This document shows, piece by piece, positions 19,663 through 28,797 of a stretch of DNA of 64,000 nucleotides. A program made the translations under genes and the position numbers. Location: positions 62,001-126,000 of the forward strand of contig CAMBEP010000005.1 of assembly GCA_945865635.1 (NCBI GenBank), written 5' to 3'. The DNA comes from Candidatus Kuenenia stuttgartensis. GTDB lineage: Bacteria; Planctomycetota; Planctomycetia; Isosphaerales; Isosphaeraceae. Within the stretch, counting starts at the first letter, position 1. Each line of letters starts with the position of its first letter. The notes beneath the pieces were generated by a model. That model ran no database searches. It saw only the letters and a list, made by a program, of their open reading frames with translations, and was not told the origin of the DNA.

Positions 19663-20304
19663 TCACCAAAAGGGCTTATCTTCAGGCGGGTTATGTAGCT
19701 CATCCGGCAAATCATAAAGCCGAATGGGCTCAAGCCACTGGCCATACCAGATCAGCTCGTTGACAGCCACATTATCGATTTTGATCGCGCCCAGGTCCGC
19801 AATCGGCATTCCTGCAATCAGGCTTGCCAATAGCACTCGAATCAGCATTCCATGCGACACCACCACAATCGAGTCGCCGGTTGCCTGATGCCGGTTGAGC
19901 AGTTCAACCAGGGCAGGCACGCCCCTGTCGCGCATCATGCGGAAGCTTTCAGCCGTCTCATGGGTGTGATCCATGTCGCCTGAAGACCAAGCCGACATGG
20001 CATCCATATAGACGTGCCGGAATGCGCTTCGGTCCGCGCCTGCCAAGGCCCCCATGCTCCGCTCATGAAGTGCCGGAACCTGCTGCGGAACAAGCCCCAG
20101 TTCCATGCCAATCGGCGCGGCCGTGCTCACGGCCCGCTTCATGGCAGAACTGTAAATCGCCTTGATGGGCAACCCCTTGAAATGGCCGGCCACCAGCCTG
20201 CTTTGCTCGTGGCCCCATTCGGATAGCCCAATGTCCGATTCACTTCCATGAAACCGCTGAGTGTCCGCCGTCTGGGCATGGCGCATCAGGTAAAGTCGTG
20301 TCAT
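19663..20304 (-). CDS. Histidine phosphatase (phosphoglycerate-mutase-like)
   Basis: 213 residues from ATG 20304; a frame to 20373 exists, but the conserved protein begins MTRLYLMRHAQT. RHAQT holds the catalytic phospho-His. IYSSAMKRAVSTAAPIG carries the second Arg, and IVVVSHGMLIRVLLASL the second catalytic His. This is the branch-1 histidine phosphatase pattern. Substrates range from phosphoglycerate to cobalamin and sugar phosphates and cannot be told here. It lies 65 bp downstream of the sulfite reductase on the same strand and may be co-transcribed. Confidence 0.85.
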   Translation of the reverse strand: MTRLYLMRHAQTADTQRFHGSESDIGLSEWGHEQSRLVAGHFKGLPIKAIYSSAMKRAVSTAAPIGMELGLVPQQVPALHERSMGALAGADRSAFRHVYMDAMSAWSSGDMDHTHETAESFRMMRDRGVPALVELLNRHQATGDSIVVVSHGMLIRVLLASLIAGMPIADLGAIKIDNVAVNELIWYGQWLEPIRLYDLPDELHNPPEDKPFW

Positions 20305-20369
20305 GATCCATCTTTCCATGGCAGGCTGCGTTTGTGCTGCCACTGATCCATCCAAACTCTGATCAAGCC

Positions 20370-22142
20370 TCACTCTGGTGGCAATTCCACACCACCAGCC
20401 ACTTCACCTGCTGCAATTTGAATCCTGAAACAGAATTCGCCAAAACTCTCGCCATTTTCGCGTTCGTTACGAAACCGGGTCAGGACAATTTCAAGCTCGC
20501 TTGGAATCTGGTCAAACGGCACATAATCCTTATAAATCCGGTTCAATCGGTCGCCGATCAGCCGCCCGCCCAGAAAGATGGTGTATGTGCCCGGAACACT
20601 GCTGCCATCTTCGGATCGGCCCGCAGAGCGGCCCACCAGACCGATATCGGAGTTATAGGGCCGGGCGCAGCCATTCGGGCAGCCAGTCATTCGTATTGTA
20701 AACGCCTCATTCTCAAGGCCAAGCTTTGCCACAACCGCTTCAATTTGATCCAGAAGCTCCGGCAAGGCTCGCTCGGCTTCGGTCACGGCCAAGCCACATG
20801 TCGGCATGGCTGGGCAGGCCATCGACCAGCGACGAACCGACGAGATTTGGTCGGCCCTGGCAATATGATGATCTTCAAGAATCTTCTCAATGGCGGCCTT
20901 GTCCGACTCCTGAATTTCCGAAAACAGGATGGATTGCTGGCAGGTAAAGGCTCCTCCAAGGTCGAACTGATCGACAATCGCCCGCAACCCGGTCTTGAGC
21001 TGCAGGCCGTCGTCGTTCTTGATCCGGCCATTTTCGATCGGAACACCCAGAAACCACTTGCCATCGCCCTGCTTGTGCCAGCCCAGATGGTCGTCGACCG
21101 AGGTGATCGCCGTGGCCGTCGGTGCAAAGATGGAGTGGCCAAGGTATTCTTCCACCTTGGCACGGAAGGCGTCGACCCCCCAGTCGGCGATGATATATTT
21201 CAATCGGGCACGCTTGCGGTCCGATCTGTCGCCGAAGTCGCGATAAACCTTGATGATGGCTTCACTGATCTTCAGGAAATCGGCCCGGGTTGCGTAGCAA
21301 AGAGCCACACCAAGAGCAGGAAAGGTCCGTTTGGAACTCGGTGTCGTGCCCATGCCTCCACCAACGTAAATATCCCAGCCGAGAATCTCTCCATCACTGA
21401 GGATCGCCAGGAAACCAAGATCGTTGGCCATCATGTCGGTGCAGTTGTCATCCGGAAAAGCGAAGCCGGTTTTGAATTTGCGTGGCAGATACGATTTGCC
21501 GTAAATCGGCTCAACCGGATCATCTCCAGCCGTTGGAACATGCAGTAAGGAAAGATCTTCTGGCAGGAACCCCTCAAGCTTTTCCCCGTCCAGCCAGATA
21601 TCCCAATAGGAGCTTGAGCGAGGCGCAAAGTGGGCTGCAAAGGCCATCAAATCCTCACGCATCTGGGCGTGGCGATTGTCCTTGATCGGCGCCGGGCAAC
21701 CAAGCACATTGCGCTCCACATCACCACAGGCGGCAAGAGTGGTCAGGAGCGAGCGGTTAAGGGTCGAAACGAGCATTTTCATGCTGGTTTTTGGGACACC
21801 GTGATACTGAATTTCCTGACGAGTGGTGACTCTCAGGGAGCCATTACCCAGATCGCCCGCCAGGTTGTCGAGCAGCCGATACTGGGCCGCCGTAAATCGG
21901 CCACCCGGCATGCGAACCCGCACCATCACGGAATGGGCCTTGTCCAGCCCCTGCTTCTTACGCTGGGTGCGCAAATCGCGGTCATCCTGCTGATACGAGC
22001 CGTGAAATTTCAGGAGAATACCAGCATCGTCCGTGAAATGGTCCAAGCCGTTGGTCGATTCGTCCAGAAGCGATCCCTTGAGATATTCGCTGGCCAGCTT
22101 GATTCCTTCAATTTTACTCGGCTTGGGCACAACCGTGGACAT
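20370..22142 (-). CDS. cysI: Assimilatory sulfite reductase hemoprotein (siroheme/4Fe-4S)
   Basis: 590 residues with the duplicated ferredoxin-like/NiR-SiR organisation. MVRVRMPGGRFTAAQYRLLD and LRVTTRQEIQYHGV form the first half-repeat. The siroheme-4Fe-4S cysteines are Cys443 and Cys449 (C-x5-C, in ACPAMPTCGLA) and Cys488 and Cys492 (C-x3-C, in TGCPNGCARPY). It reduces sulfite to sulfide with six electrons for cysteine synthesis. No flavoprotein CysJ is adjacent, so ferredoxin may be the donor. A nitrite reductase is the main alternative, but the overall length and motifs favour SiR. Confidence 0.9.
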   Translation of the reverse strand: MSTVVPKPSKIEGIKLASEYLKGSLLDESTNGLDHFTDDAGILLKFHGSYQQDDRDLRTQRKKQGLDKAHSVMVRVRMPGGRFTAAQYRLLDNLAGDLGNGSLRVTTRQEIQYHGVPKTSMKMLVSTLNRSLLTTLAACGDVERNVLGCPAPIKDNRHAQMREDLMAFAAHFAPRSSSYWDIWLDGEKLEGFLPEDLSLLHVPTAGDDPVEPIYGKSYLPRKFKTGFAFPDDNCTDMMANDLGFLAILSDGEILGWDIYVGGGMGTTPSSKRTFPALGVALCYATRADFLKISEAIIKVYRDFGDRSDRKRARLKYIIADWGVDAFRAKVEEYLGHSIFAPTATAITSVDDHLGWHKQGDGKWFLGVPIENGRIKNDDGLQLKTGLRAIVDQFDLGGAFTCQQSILFSEIQESDKAAIEKILEDHHIARADQISSVRRWSMACPAMPTCGLAVTEAERALPELLDQIEAVVAKLGLENEAFTIRMTGCPNGCARPYNSDIGLVGRSAGRSEDGSSVPGTYTIFLGGRLIGDRLNRIYKDYVPFDQIPSELEIVLTRFRNERENGESFGEFCFRIQIAAGEVAGGVELPPE

Positions 22143-22505
22143 CGACTTCAGACCTTTCGCTGTGAGGGCACTGATGGCAATTGGGCAGCCAAGGGGGCCT
22201 GCCCGATGCCTTAATCATCACGTTTTGATGCGAATTCGTCAAGCTTGAAGCGCCACCTGCATGAAAATCTGCAACCCGCCGGTTTTCAAAACCCGTTCAA
22301 AAAAACCAGCCGGTTCCTACCCGCAAGTACGATCCAGCCCTTTCCAATTTTTCCTGCGAATCCCGATGAAAGAATCGTTTGAGACTGCGGTTCTTACTCT
22401 CATCGATCGCCGTTTTTTGTTAAAGTTAAGAACATGACGTAATGAGATCATGCTCAGGCGACTTCTGCCTGATAAGCCAGTCCTACACCAAGGAGAGAAT
22501 ACCCC
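22143..22505. other. Intergenic region, divergent promoters not resolved
   Basis: A gap between the sulfite reductase (-) and the HdeD gene (+). The only structure noted is TCAGGC-GACTTCT-GCCTGA (22454-22472), a 6-bp hairpin 33 nt before the HdeD start. No gene or RNA is recognised. Confidence 0.5.
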
Positions 22506-23075
22506 GTGCCGACCGACCTTATGCAAGGCAACCTTCTGCCGCTCAAACGCAATGCCACATGGTTCCTCTTCTTTGGAACACTGATCACCCTGCTCGGTGT
22601 GGCAGGCTTGGGAATGGTGGTCTCCCTGACACTCGCCACCATGGTCTATTTCGGTATTCTCCTGCTTGTCAGGGGCGGTGTCGAACTTGTGGCAGCCCAC
22701 CGTTCACGCGATTGGGGCGGCTTTTTCTTCCATTTGATCTCGGCATCCATCGGGGCTGTCGCCGGCCTGGTCATAGTCACAGGACCCGGACGGGCCGCTG
22801 AATCCATCACCCTGTTTCTGGGTGCCCTGTTCATGGTCGAAGGCATGATGGTCATCTTTGCGGGTCTGATTTATCGGTTTCCATCATGGGGCTGGACAAT
22901 GGCCAATGGATTTCTGACATTCATTCTGGGCCTAATGCTCTGGCAGGAATTCCCAACCTCTGGCAATACGTTCATTGGAACCTTGATCTCCCTGGAGATC
23001 ATCATCACGGGTGTCAGTTATATTGCCCTCGGAATTTTTGGCCGAAGGCTGGCACGCGAACTCTCCATTTCGTAA
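22506..23075 (+). CDS. HdeD-family (DUF308) membrane protein
   Basis: 189 residues from a GTG at 22506 with AAGGAG about 10 nt upstream; ATG 22521 is a possible alternative. Six hydrophobic segments are arranged as three alike hairpins, with repeats such as LITLLGVAGLGMVVSLTLAT and FGILLLVRGGVELVAAHRS, matching the DUF308 repeats of HdeD, a protein linked to acid resistance in enterobacteria. It is an inner membrane protein with no catalytic residues visible. Its role in planctomycetes is unknown. Confidence 0.85.
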   Translation: MPTDLMQGNLLPLKRNATWFLFFGTLITLLGVAGLGMVVSLTLATMVYFGILLLVRGGVELVAAHRSRDWGGFFFHLISASIGAVAGLVIVTGPGRAAESITLFLGALFMVEGMMVIFAGLIYRFPSWGWTMANGFLTFILGLMLWQEFPTSGNTFIGTLISLEIIITGVSYIALGIFGRRLARELSIS

Positions 23076-23174
23076 TGCTCTTTTGCCGACCCACGCACGC
23101 CCCCCACCCAGAAGATTGTACTGCAAATCCAGAATCCGGATCCGATCCAACCAGGCCAGGAATTGAGTTTTCAA

Positions 23175-23669
23175 ATGAGTCTATCGGAAGTCATCAAACG
23201 ATATGCCAATGGCGGCCCCCTGCTGGTTTATGCCACTTCAGAACTGCCTGAGTCAAAAGTGGACCAGCCGATCGGGCCAGGCCAGTGGACAATCCGCCAG
23301 GTGATAGCCCACCTGGTCGATTCTGACCTCAATGGCGCAGAGCGCATGAAACGTGTAATCGCCGAAGAGCAACCAACCCTGATGGCCTACGACGAATCAG
23401 CCTGGCTGGCACGCCTGGATTATGCCAATGCCCCAATGGAAGACTCTGTGGCCATTTTTGCGGCCAATCGCCGCTGGATGACTCGGATTCTCAGCACCCT
23501 GCCGGCTCAGGATTTCGCCCGCAAGGGGATTCACTCCGAGACTGGCGAAGTCACTCTGGCCTCGCTTCTGGCGAAATACATTACGCATCTGGACCACCAC
23601 CTCCTCTATCTCTATGGCAAGCGGTCCAACCTTGGCACCGCCCTGCCGCCCCGATATACCGCAAAATGA
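23175..23669 (+). CDS. DinB-superfamily protein
   Basis: 164 residues from ATG 23175; a TTG at 23163 is also in frame. The four-helix DinB fold is indicated by GQWTIRQVIAHLVDSDLNGAE near residue 40 and KYITHLDHHLLYL near residue 140. These supply the widely spaced histidines that bind a divalent metal in DinB/YfiT thiol-dependent enzymes. Members include bacillithiol- or mycothiol-dependent transferases and hydrolases of unknown substrate. It follows the HdeD gene by about 100 bp on the same strand. Confidence 0.8.
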   Translation: MSLSEVIKRYANGGPLLVYATSELPESKVDQPIGPGQWTIRQVIAHLVDSDLNGAERMKRVIAEEQPTLMAYDESAWLARLDYANAPMEDSVAIFAANRRWMTRILSTLPAQDFARKGIHSETGEVTLASLLAKYITHLDHHLLYLYGKRSNLGTALPPRYTAK

Positions 23670-23783
23670 TCGCCAAACCTGTCAGCCCATTCGATCACAA
23701 AAAAAACAGCCACCCAGACCAGGGCTGGGCATCGGAACTTCAGTCCACGATCAAGCTTTCCGCAAATTCGTGCGATTGATTTG

Positions 23784-23811
23784 TTGTACGTTCCGAACCA
23801 GCCGATATAAT
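23784..23811 (+). promoter_or_regulatory. Candidate promoter for the DUF1501-amidohydrolase-oxidoreductase group
   Basis: TTGTAC (23784-23789), 16-nt spacer, perfect TATAAT (23806-23811), 112 bp before the DUF1501 start. It is the best promoter match in this intergenic stretch (23670-23922), which otherwise shows nothing. Confidence 0.55.
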
Positions 23812-23922
23812 GTAACAGGTCCGCTCATCAAGGCATCCCCTCAAGTCTAGCCCTCTGCAAGTTTTCAACAGGCCTCGTTTTCGTCTCGTCCCTTTCATCC
23901 ATACAGGGCAGGAACGTGCGTC

Positions 23923-25416
23923 ATGATCACCGTCAATGGACACGCCAAACGCCTGTGCTCAGGCCTGACTCGCCGCGACCTGATTAAGGTCGGCGGTATG
24001 GCTCTTGGCTCCTCTACACTGGGAAGCCGGCCCACGCTGGCCAATCTGGGTTCGGCCAGCCCTGCGCCAGGTTTCGGCAAAGCCAAGCACTGCATCTGTC
24101 TGTTCCTTTACGGCTCCCACAGCCAACTTGAAACCTTTGACCCAAAGCCAAATGCGGCAGTCGAGATTCGCGGAGAACTCGGTTCCATCGAGTCGGCCAC
24201 CGCCGGCCTGAGAATCAACGAACTTCTTCCAAAAACCGCTCTGATCACCGATCGCCTCTCGATCATCCGATCTGTCACCCACCCCTATCCCGTGCACGGA
24301 GTGGCCTATGCCATGACCGGCAACCCCGTGGTGACATTGTCCGAAGAGCTCAATCCACACGCCCCCAACCACTGGCCTTACCTGGGCTCTCTGGTCGATT
24401 ATCTCGATGCCCGAAATCAGCCAGGCACTGTGCCTGAAATCCCCAGAAACATGGGGCTGCCCTGGGCCTTCTCATCGCAGCGGGTCGGCGAGGTCGCTCG
24501 GGCTGGCCCTTATGGCGGCTTTCTGGGCTCAAACTACGACCCAACCTGGACAGAATTCATCGGCCAGGGAACTAAAAAGGCCAAAAAAACCCTCACCGAC
24601 AAGGTCTGGGAAGATTATGAGTTCTATCGCGGAATTTCGTCCGAGAGCCACCTGAGACTCCCCGGAATGACCGATCCGACGAATCGGGACCTGACCCTCG
24701 ACCGGCTCGACCATCGCCGAACTCTGCTCGACCAGATCGAGCAATTCCGGCGCGACGAATCGGCCGACCAGAACAACAACCTGGACCGCAACCGGGCCCA
24801 AGCCTATCGACTGCTGGACAACCCCAAGTTTCGCCAGGCCTTCGAACTCAAAAGCGAATCCGAACAGACCCGCAATGCCTACGGCATGACACTCTTCGGT
24901 CAGTCGGCCCTCACGGCCCGTCGGCTTGTGGAAGCCGGCGGCCGATTCGTTTCGGTTTTCTGGGACGAATTCGGGCTTGCAGGCACAGGCTGGGACACCC
25001 ACTGGGACCACTTCCCACGCATGAAAAACGAGCTCCTGCCCGGCCTGGACATGGCCCTTTCAGGCTTGATCAGCGACCTGGACAGCCGCGGAATGCTCGA
25101 CGACACCTTGGTCCTGCTCCTCTCCGAGCACGGCCGCACCCCAAAACTGACAACCGGCAATGGCGGCGGTCGCGATCACTGGTCGCGCTGCTATAGCGTG
25201 GTCATGGCAGGCGCCGGCATCAAGCGCGGCGAAGTGGTCGGCAAATCCGACTCGATCGCCAGCGATGTAGTCGATAATCCCGTCTCGCCCAAGGACATTC
25301 TGGCCACCACCCTCCACCTCATGGGCCATGACCCATCCACAGTCATTTACGATCGCCAGAATCGCCCCATGCCGCTTGTCCCTCACTCCCGATTACTCAC
25401 GGAAGTGCTTGCCTAA
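23923..25416 (+). CDS. DUF1501 protein, Tat-exported, alkaline-phosphatase-like fold
   Basis: 497 residues. The N-terminal Tat-type motif LTRRDLIKVGGMALG is followed by the DUF1501 body: CICLFLYGSHSQLETFDPKP (the strand carrying the metal-site Asp), VTHPYPVHGVAYAMTG, FVSVFWDEFGLAGTGWDTHWDH, LVLLLSEHGRTPKL and GGGRDHWSRCYSVVMAG. The fold is related to sulfatases and alkaline phosphatases, but activity is unproven for the family. Unlike the two other DUF1501 genes here, it has no cytochrome-c/DUF1549 partner next to it. The amidohydrolase gene lies 56 bp downstream. Confidence 0.93.
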   Translation: MITVNGHAKRLCSGLTRRDLIKVGGMALGSSTLGSRPTLANLGSASPAPGFGKAKHCICLFLYGSHSQLETFDPKPNAAVEIRGELGSIESATAGLRINELLPKTALITDRLSIIRSVTHPYPVHGVAYAMTGNPVVTLSEELNPHAPNHWPYLGSLVDYLDARNQPGTVPEIPRNMGLPWAFSSQRVGEVARAGPYGGFLGSNYDPTWTEFIGQGTKKAKKTLTDKVWEDYEFYRGISSESHLRLPGMTDPTNRDLTLDRLDHRRTLLDQIEQFRRDESADQNNNLDRNRAQAYRLLDNPKFRQAFELKSESEQTRNAYGMTLFGQSALTARRLVEAGGRFVSVFWDEFGLAGTGWDTHWDHFPRMKNELLPGLDMALSGLISDLDSRGMLDDTLVLLLSEHGRTPKLTTGNGGGRDHWSRCYSVVMAGAGIKRGEVVGKSDSIASDVVDNPVSPKDILATTLHLMGHDPSTVIYDRQNRPMPLVPHSRLLTEVLA

Positions 25417-25472
25417 ATCGTTATTTTTGAGGCAAGTTCAAAGCCAAATCTGAAACTGGAACAACCACCCCC

Positions 25473-26357
25473 ATGACCTCCGCCAACATCCCGCCCCTAG
25501 ACCTGAAAACCGAGCCTTACATCGACGCCCACAGCCATGTCTGGACGCCCGATATCGCTCAATATCCGCTCGCTGCATCCTTCAAGAAGGCCGACATGCA
25601 GCCCGCCTCATTCACAGCCGAAGAACTCTTCGCCCACTGCCGCCCTGTAGGGATCGGCAGGGTGAACCTGATCCAGATGAGCTATTACGAATTCGACAAT
25701 CGATACATGCTCGATATGATCGCAAAATATCCGGATCGATTCGTCGGCACCGGGATCGTCGACCCACTGGCCCCTGCCCCCGACCGTGCCATGCGAGCCC
25801 TGAAAGACAAGGGTGTGATGGCATTTCGAATCACGACAGGCTATGCCCGCCAGCCTTCAGACAAATGGCTCCAGCCACATGGTTTCAACCTGATGTTTGA
25901 TGAAGCGGCCCGATCCGGGCAAGTCATCTCCTGCCTGATCGATCCAACCTGCTTTGCTGAAGTCGACCGAATGGCCAAACTTCACCCCAATGCCCCTGTC
26001 ATCATCGACCACTTCGGCAGGATCGGCTCCAGCGGCACCATCAACCCCGCCGAAGTCAAAGCCCTCTGCAATCTGGCCAACCACAAAAACACCTACGTCA
26101 AAATTGGGGCCTATTACGCCTTCGGGGCCAAGAAGCCTCCTTACACGGACATGATCCCAATGATCCGCGAGCTCCTGACCGCCTACGGCTCCAGCCGGCT
26201 CATGTGGGAAAGTGATTGCCCGTTTCAGGTCGTGAATCATACCTACAAAGATTCCATTTCTTTGATCACCGATCGCATCGACTTTCTCTCGGCTGACCAG
26301 CGCGCCGACATCCTGGGCCTCACCGCCGAACGGCTCCTGTTCAAAACCAAAGCCTGA
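25473..26357 (+). CDS. Amidohydrolase-2-type TIM-barrel hydrolase
   Basis: 294 residues. YIDAHSHVWTPDIAQYPLA near the N-terminus gives the HxH-type metal motif of the amidohydrolase-2 (ACMSD/TIM-barrel lactonase) family. Further barrel motifs are FVGTGIVDPLAP, PVIIDHFGRIG (the metal-ligand His) and SSRLMWESDCPFQV, whose Asp is the catalytic-site aspartate. It would hydrolyse lactones or decarboxylate small aromatic or sugar acids. The Gfo/Idh/MocA gene downstream suggests sugar or polyol catabolism, but that is inference. Confidence 0.88.
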   Translation: MTSANIPPLDLKTEPYIDAHSHVWTPDIAQYPLAASFKKADMQPASFTAEELFAHCRPVGIGRVNLIQMSYYEFDNRYMLDMIAKYPDRFVGTGIVDPLAPAPDRAMRALKDKGVMAFRITTGYARQPSDKWLQPHGFNLMFDEAARSGQVISCLIDPTCFAEVDRMAKLHPNAPVIIDHFGRIGSSGTINPAEVKALCNLANHKNTYVKIGAYYAFGAKKPPYTDMIPMIRELLTAYGSSRLMWESDCPFQVVNHTYKDSISLITDRIDFLSADQRADILGLTAERLLFKTKA

Positions 26358-26401
26358 CTCCCCCTCCATTCACTGCTTTGATCACCACAGAAAAAAACAC
26401 C

Positions 26402-27541
26402 ATGAAGTCCTACAAAGCATGCGTCATCGGCCATACAGGGCGCGGCGATTATGGTCATAATCTGGATATGGCCCTGCTCGATCAGCCTGGAATTGAGCTG
26501 GTCGCTGTGGCCGACCCTGACCCCGCCGGCCGCGCCAAAGCCGCCACCCGCCTCAACGTCAGCAAGTCGTATGCAGACTACCGCGAAATGCTCGAAAAGG
26601 AACGGCCCCAACTGGTGGCCATCTGCCCGCGATTTCTTGATGGCCACAAACAGGCCATTCTGGCCTGCGCCGAATATGGCGCCCACGTCTTTTGCGAGAA
26701 GCCGCTCAGCCCCGATCTGGCTGAGGCCGACTCCATCGTTTCCACCTGTGAAAAGCATCATATCAAGCTGGCCATGGCCATGCAGACCCGCTATTCACCA
26801 ATTTGGGACCGGGTTCGAGAGCTCATCGGCTCTGGTCAGCTCGGCGAAGTTCTTGAAGTGCGCACACGCGGCAAAGAAGACCACCGCGGCGGCGGCGAAG
26901 ACCTGATGGTCCTTGGCATCCACCTCATGGATATCATGAGAGGCCTGCTGGGCGATGCCGCATGGTGCTTTTCCCGAGTTAGCGACCGCGGCGAAAATCT
27001 CAATTCCAGCCACATCCGCCAAGGCGCAGAAGGCATCGGCCCGCTCGCCGGCGACCGAATCAATGCCATGTTTGGCTTCAACCAATCGCCCGTTATCGGC
27101 TATTTTGCTTCCTCCAGACCAAAAGACCCTGCCGACCGCAACCGGAGATTCTGTGGTTGGATTTACGGCACAAAAGGCGTCATTGAAATCCAGCACGGCT
27201 GGCTCGCTCCCACATTCTGGCTCGGCGATCCCGGCTGGACAAATACCACCGAAAAAACCGGCTGGAAAAAAATCTCCTCAGCCGGTGTGGACAAGCCGGA
27301 AAACCTCTCCGCCAAAGCCGGCCTGCATGAAGCCAACCGCCTGATCATACAAGACCTGATCCGAGCCATTGAAACCGACAGCCAGCCCAAATGTTCCGTT
27401 TACGACGGCCGGGCCGCCCTGGAAATGATCCTCAGCGTTTATGCCTCGGCATCTGCAAATTCTATGATCAAACTCCCCATGGTCGACCGCTCCCTACACC
27501 CGCTCAAACAATTGCCGACATTCAAACCGACCGCGAAATGA
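26402..27541 (+). CDS. Gfo/Idh/MocA-family NAD(P)-dependent oxidoreductase
   Basis: 379 residues from ATG 26402; an upstream TTG would add 8 residues. The N-terminal Rossmann fold (KACVIGHTGRGDYGHNLDMA) has its first strand ending in a variant GxTGRG. VAVADPDPAGRAKAATRL is the cofactor-discriminating strand, and HVFCEKPLSPDLAEAD is the conserved EKP motif that binds the nicotinamide. The C-terminal half is the family's beta-sheet substrate domain. It probably oxidises a sugar or cyclitol. It lies 44 bp after the amidohydrolase and overlaps the next gene by ATGA. Confidence 0.9.
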   Translation: MKSYKACVIGHTGRGDYGHNLDMALLDQPGIELVAVADPDPAGRAKAATRLNVSKSYADYREMLEKERPQLVAICPRFLDGHKQAILACAEYGAHVFCEKPLSPDLAEADSIVSTCEKHHIKLAMAMQTRYSPIWDRVRELIGSGQLGEVLEVRTRGKEDHRGGGEDLMVLGIHLMDIMRGLLGDAAWCFSRVSDRGENLNSSHIRQGAEGIGPLAGDRINAMFGFNQSPVIGYFASSRPKDPADRNRRFCGWIYGTKGVIEIQHGWLAPTFWLGDPGWTNTTEKTGWKKISSAGVDKPENLSAKAGLHEANRLIIQDLIRAIETDSQPKCSVYDGRAALEMILSVYASASANSMIKLPMVDRSLHPLKQLPTFKPTAK

Positions 27542-28797
27542 AATCGCAGGCTGATTACGAATACGAAGTGCTGACCAATCCGGCAATCGCAGAATTATTG
27601 CTGGAAATCGCATCAGAACCCGTCTTGAAAATCGCCAGAATGGAGCGGTTACGCCGCGAATTTGGCCCATCGCCATTCGATGCTGCCGTGAGACTCGTCA
27701 AGGCCCGGCAAAAAGCGATCTCAAAATTCCCCTGCTCCGCATCGCTCTGGCTTGATCCTGTACGCGCCGAACAAGCCACTCACCAAGCCGTCGCACACCA
27801 TAAAGCATTACGATTTAAAGGGGTGCCAGTTGCAGATATCTGCTGCGGACTCGGCGGCGATACCATGGCCCTGGCAAAATCTTCGCCTGTCATCATCGCA
27901 ATTGATCTTGACCACGATTGCCTCCGTCGATTGCAATTCAATTTAAATCACCTCAATCTGGCCCAAAATGTCACACTCCTGAAAGCCAATGCCAACAGAC
28001 CCATCCTAAATTCCAATTTTTTCATTCATATCGACCCCGACAGACGTGCCAAACAGAGGTCAGGCAGGCCAACCTTCCAAATCGAAGAGTTTCAGCCCAA
28101 TTTATCCACCCTTCTGGGCTACATGAAAACACATCCCGGCGGAGCTATCAAACTCAGCCCCGGCAGCCCTTTTGAAACCGTCGAACTGGAGGCTTCCAAA
28201 TGCAATATACGCACCGAAATGGAACTCATCAGCCTCAATGGTGAATGCAAGGAAGCCACCCTGTGGTTCGGCCAACTGGCTGGCGATACACCCAGAAGTG
28301 CAACCCAATTGCCATCGGGAGCAAATTATCGGGGCCATTTGTCTGGCACCGATCTTGCAGCCATCTCGACGGAACACTTTGGCCCCTATCTTTTTGAAGT
28401 GGATTCCGCCTTGGTGCGGTCCGGCCTGGCGGCAAGTTTTGCCAAATCCAATCAATTGCAATTATGCTCGACGGAGGGTGCCTATTTATCGGGAACGAAA
28501 CCGAATTTGTGCGAATCGCCCTGGCTGACCGGATTCAAAGTACAAGAAATTCTAGCGCCCGACCGAAAAGCCGTAAAACAAGCTCTCAATCGCTGGGGTT
28601 GGACCACAGCCGTGGTCAAAACGCGTGGCCGAATCCAAGCCGACGAAGCCCTGAAATGGCTCGATCAGGCCCCATCAGGCCTTACGCTTGAAACGCTTTT
28701 TCTCTGGACATCACCTCATGGCCCAAAATGTGCCATTCTGGCGAATCGGCTTGGTCATGATCGATCAGGCCAGCCCATGGCGTTTCATCCGGCTTAA
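27538..28797 (+). CDS. Class I SAM methyltransferase with THUMP-like C-terminus
   Basis: 419 residues from the ATG that overlaps the oxidoreductase stop (ATGA). The Rossmann methyltransferase core includes VADICCGLGGDTMALAKS (motif I, SAM binding), VIIAIDLDHDCLRRLQFNL, and FFIHIDPDRR at the catalytic-motif position. The C-terminal part (SPWLTGFKVQEILAPDRKAV to FLWTSPHGPKCAIL) resembles the THUMP-like domain found with this group. RNA is the likely substrate, but it is unproven. The 3' end overlaps the convergent sigma-54 regulator gene by 33 bp. Confidence 0.82.
   Translation: MKSQADYEYEVLTNPAIAELLLEIASEPVLKIARMERLRREFGPSPFDAAVRLVKARQKAISKFPCSASLWLDPVRAEQATHQAVAHHKALRFKGVPVADICCGLGGDTMALAKSSPVIIAIDLDHDCLRRLQFNLNHLNLAQNVTLLKANANRPILNSNFFIHIDPDRRAKQRSGRPTFQIEEFQPNLSTLLGYMKTHPGGAIKLSPGSPFETVELEASKCNIRTEMELISLNGECKEATLWFGQLAGDTPRSATQLPSGANYRGHLSGTDLAAISTEHFGPYLFEVDSALVRSGLAASFAKSNQLQLCSTEGAYLSGTKPNLCESPWLTGFKVQEILAPDRKAVKQALNRWGWTTAVVKTRGRIQADEALKWLDQAPSGLTLETLFLWTSPHGPKCAILANRLGHDRSGQPMAFHPA

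Noticed and set aside
19651..19675. GCCCTTTT...AAAAGGGC repeat between the HhH-GPD gene and the phosphatase gene
   Set aside because: The stem is half A-T, overlaps the phosphatase stop codon and has no T-run after it on either strand. It could act as a weak bidirectional terminator but is not strong enough to list.
20334..21548. 404-codon open frame on + across the sulfite reductase
   Set aside because: It lies opposite the sulfite reductase, whose motifs (siroheme cysteines, family length) are unmistakable. The + frame has no recognisable domains and arises from GC-biased codon use.
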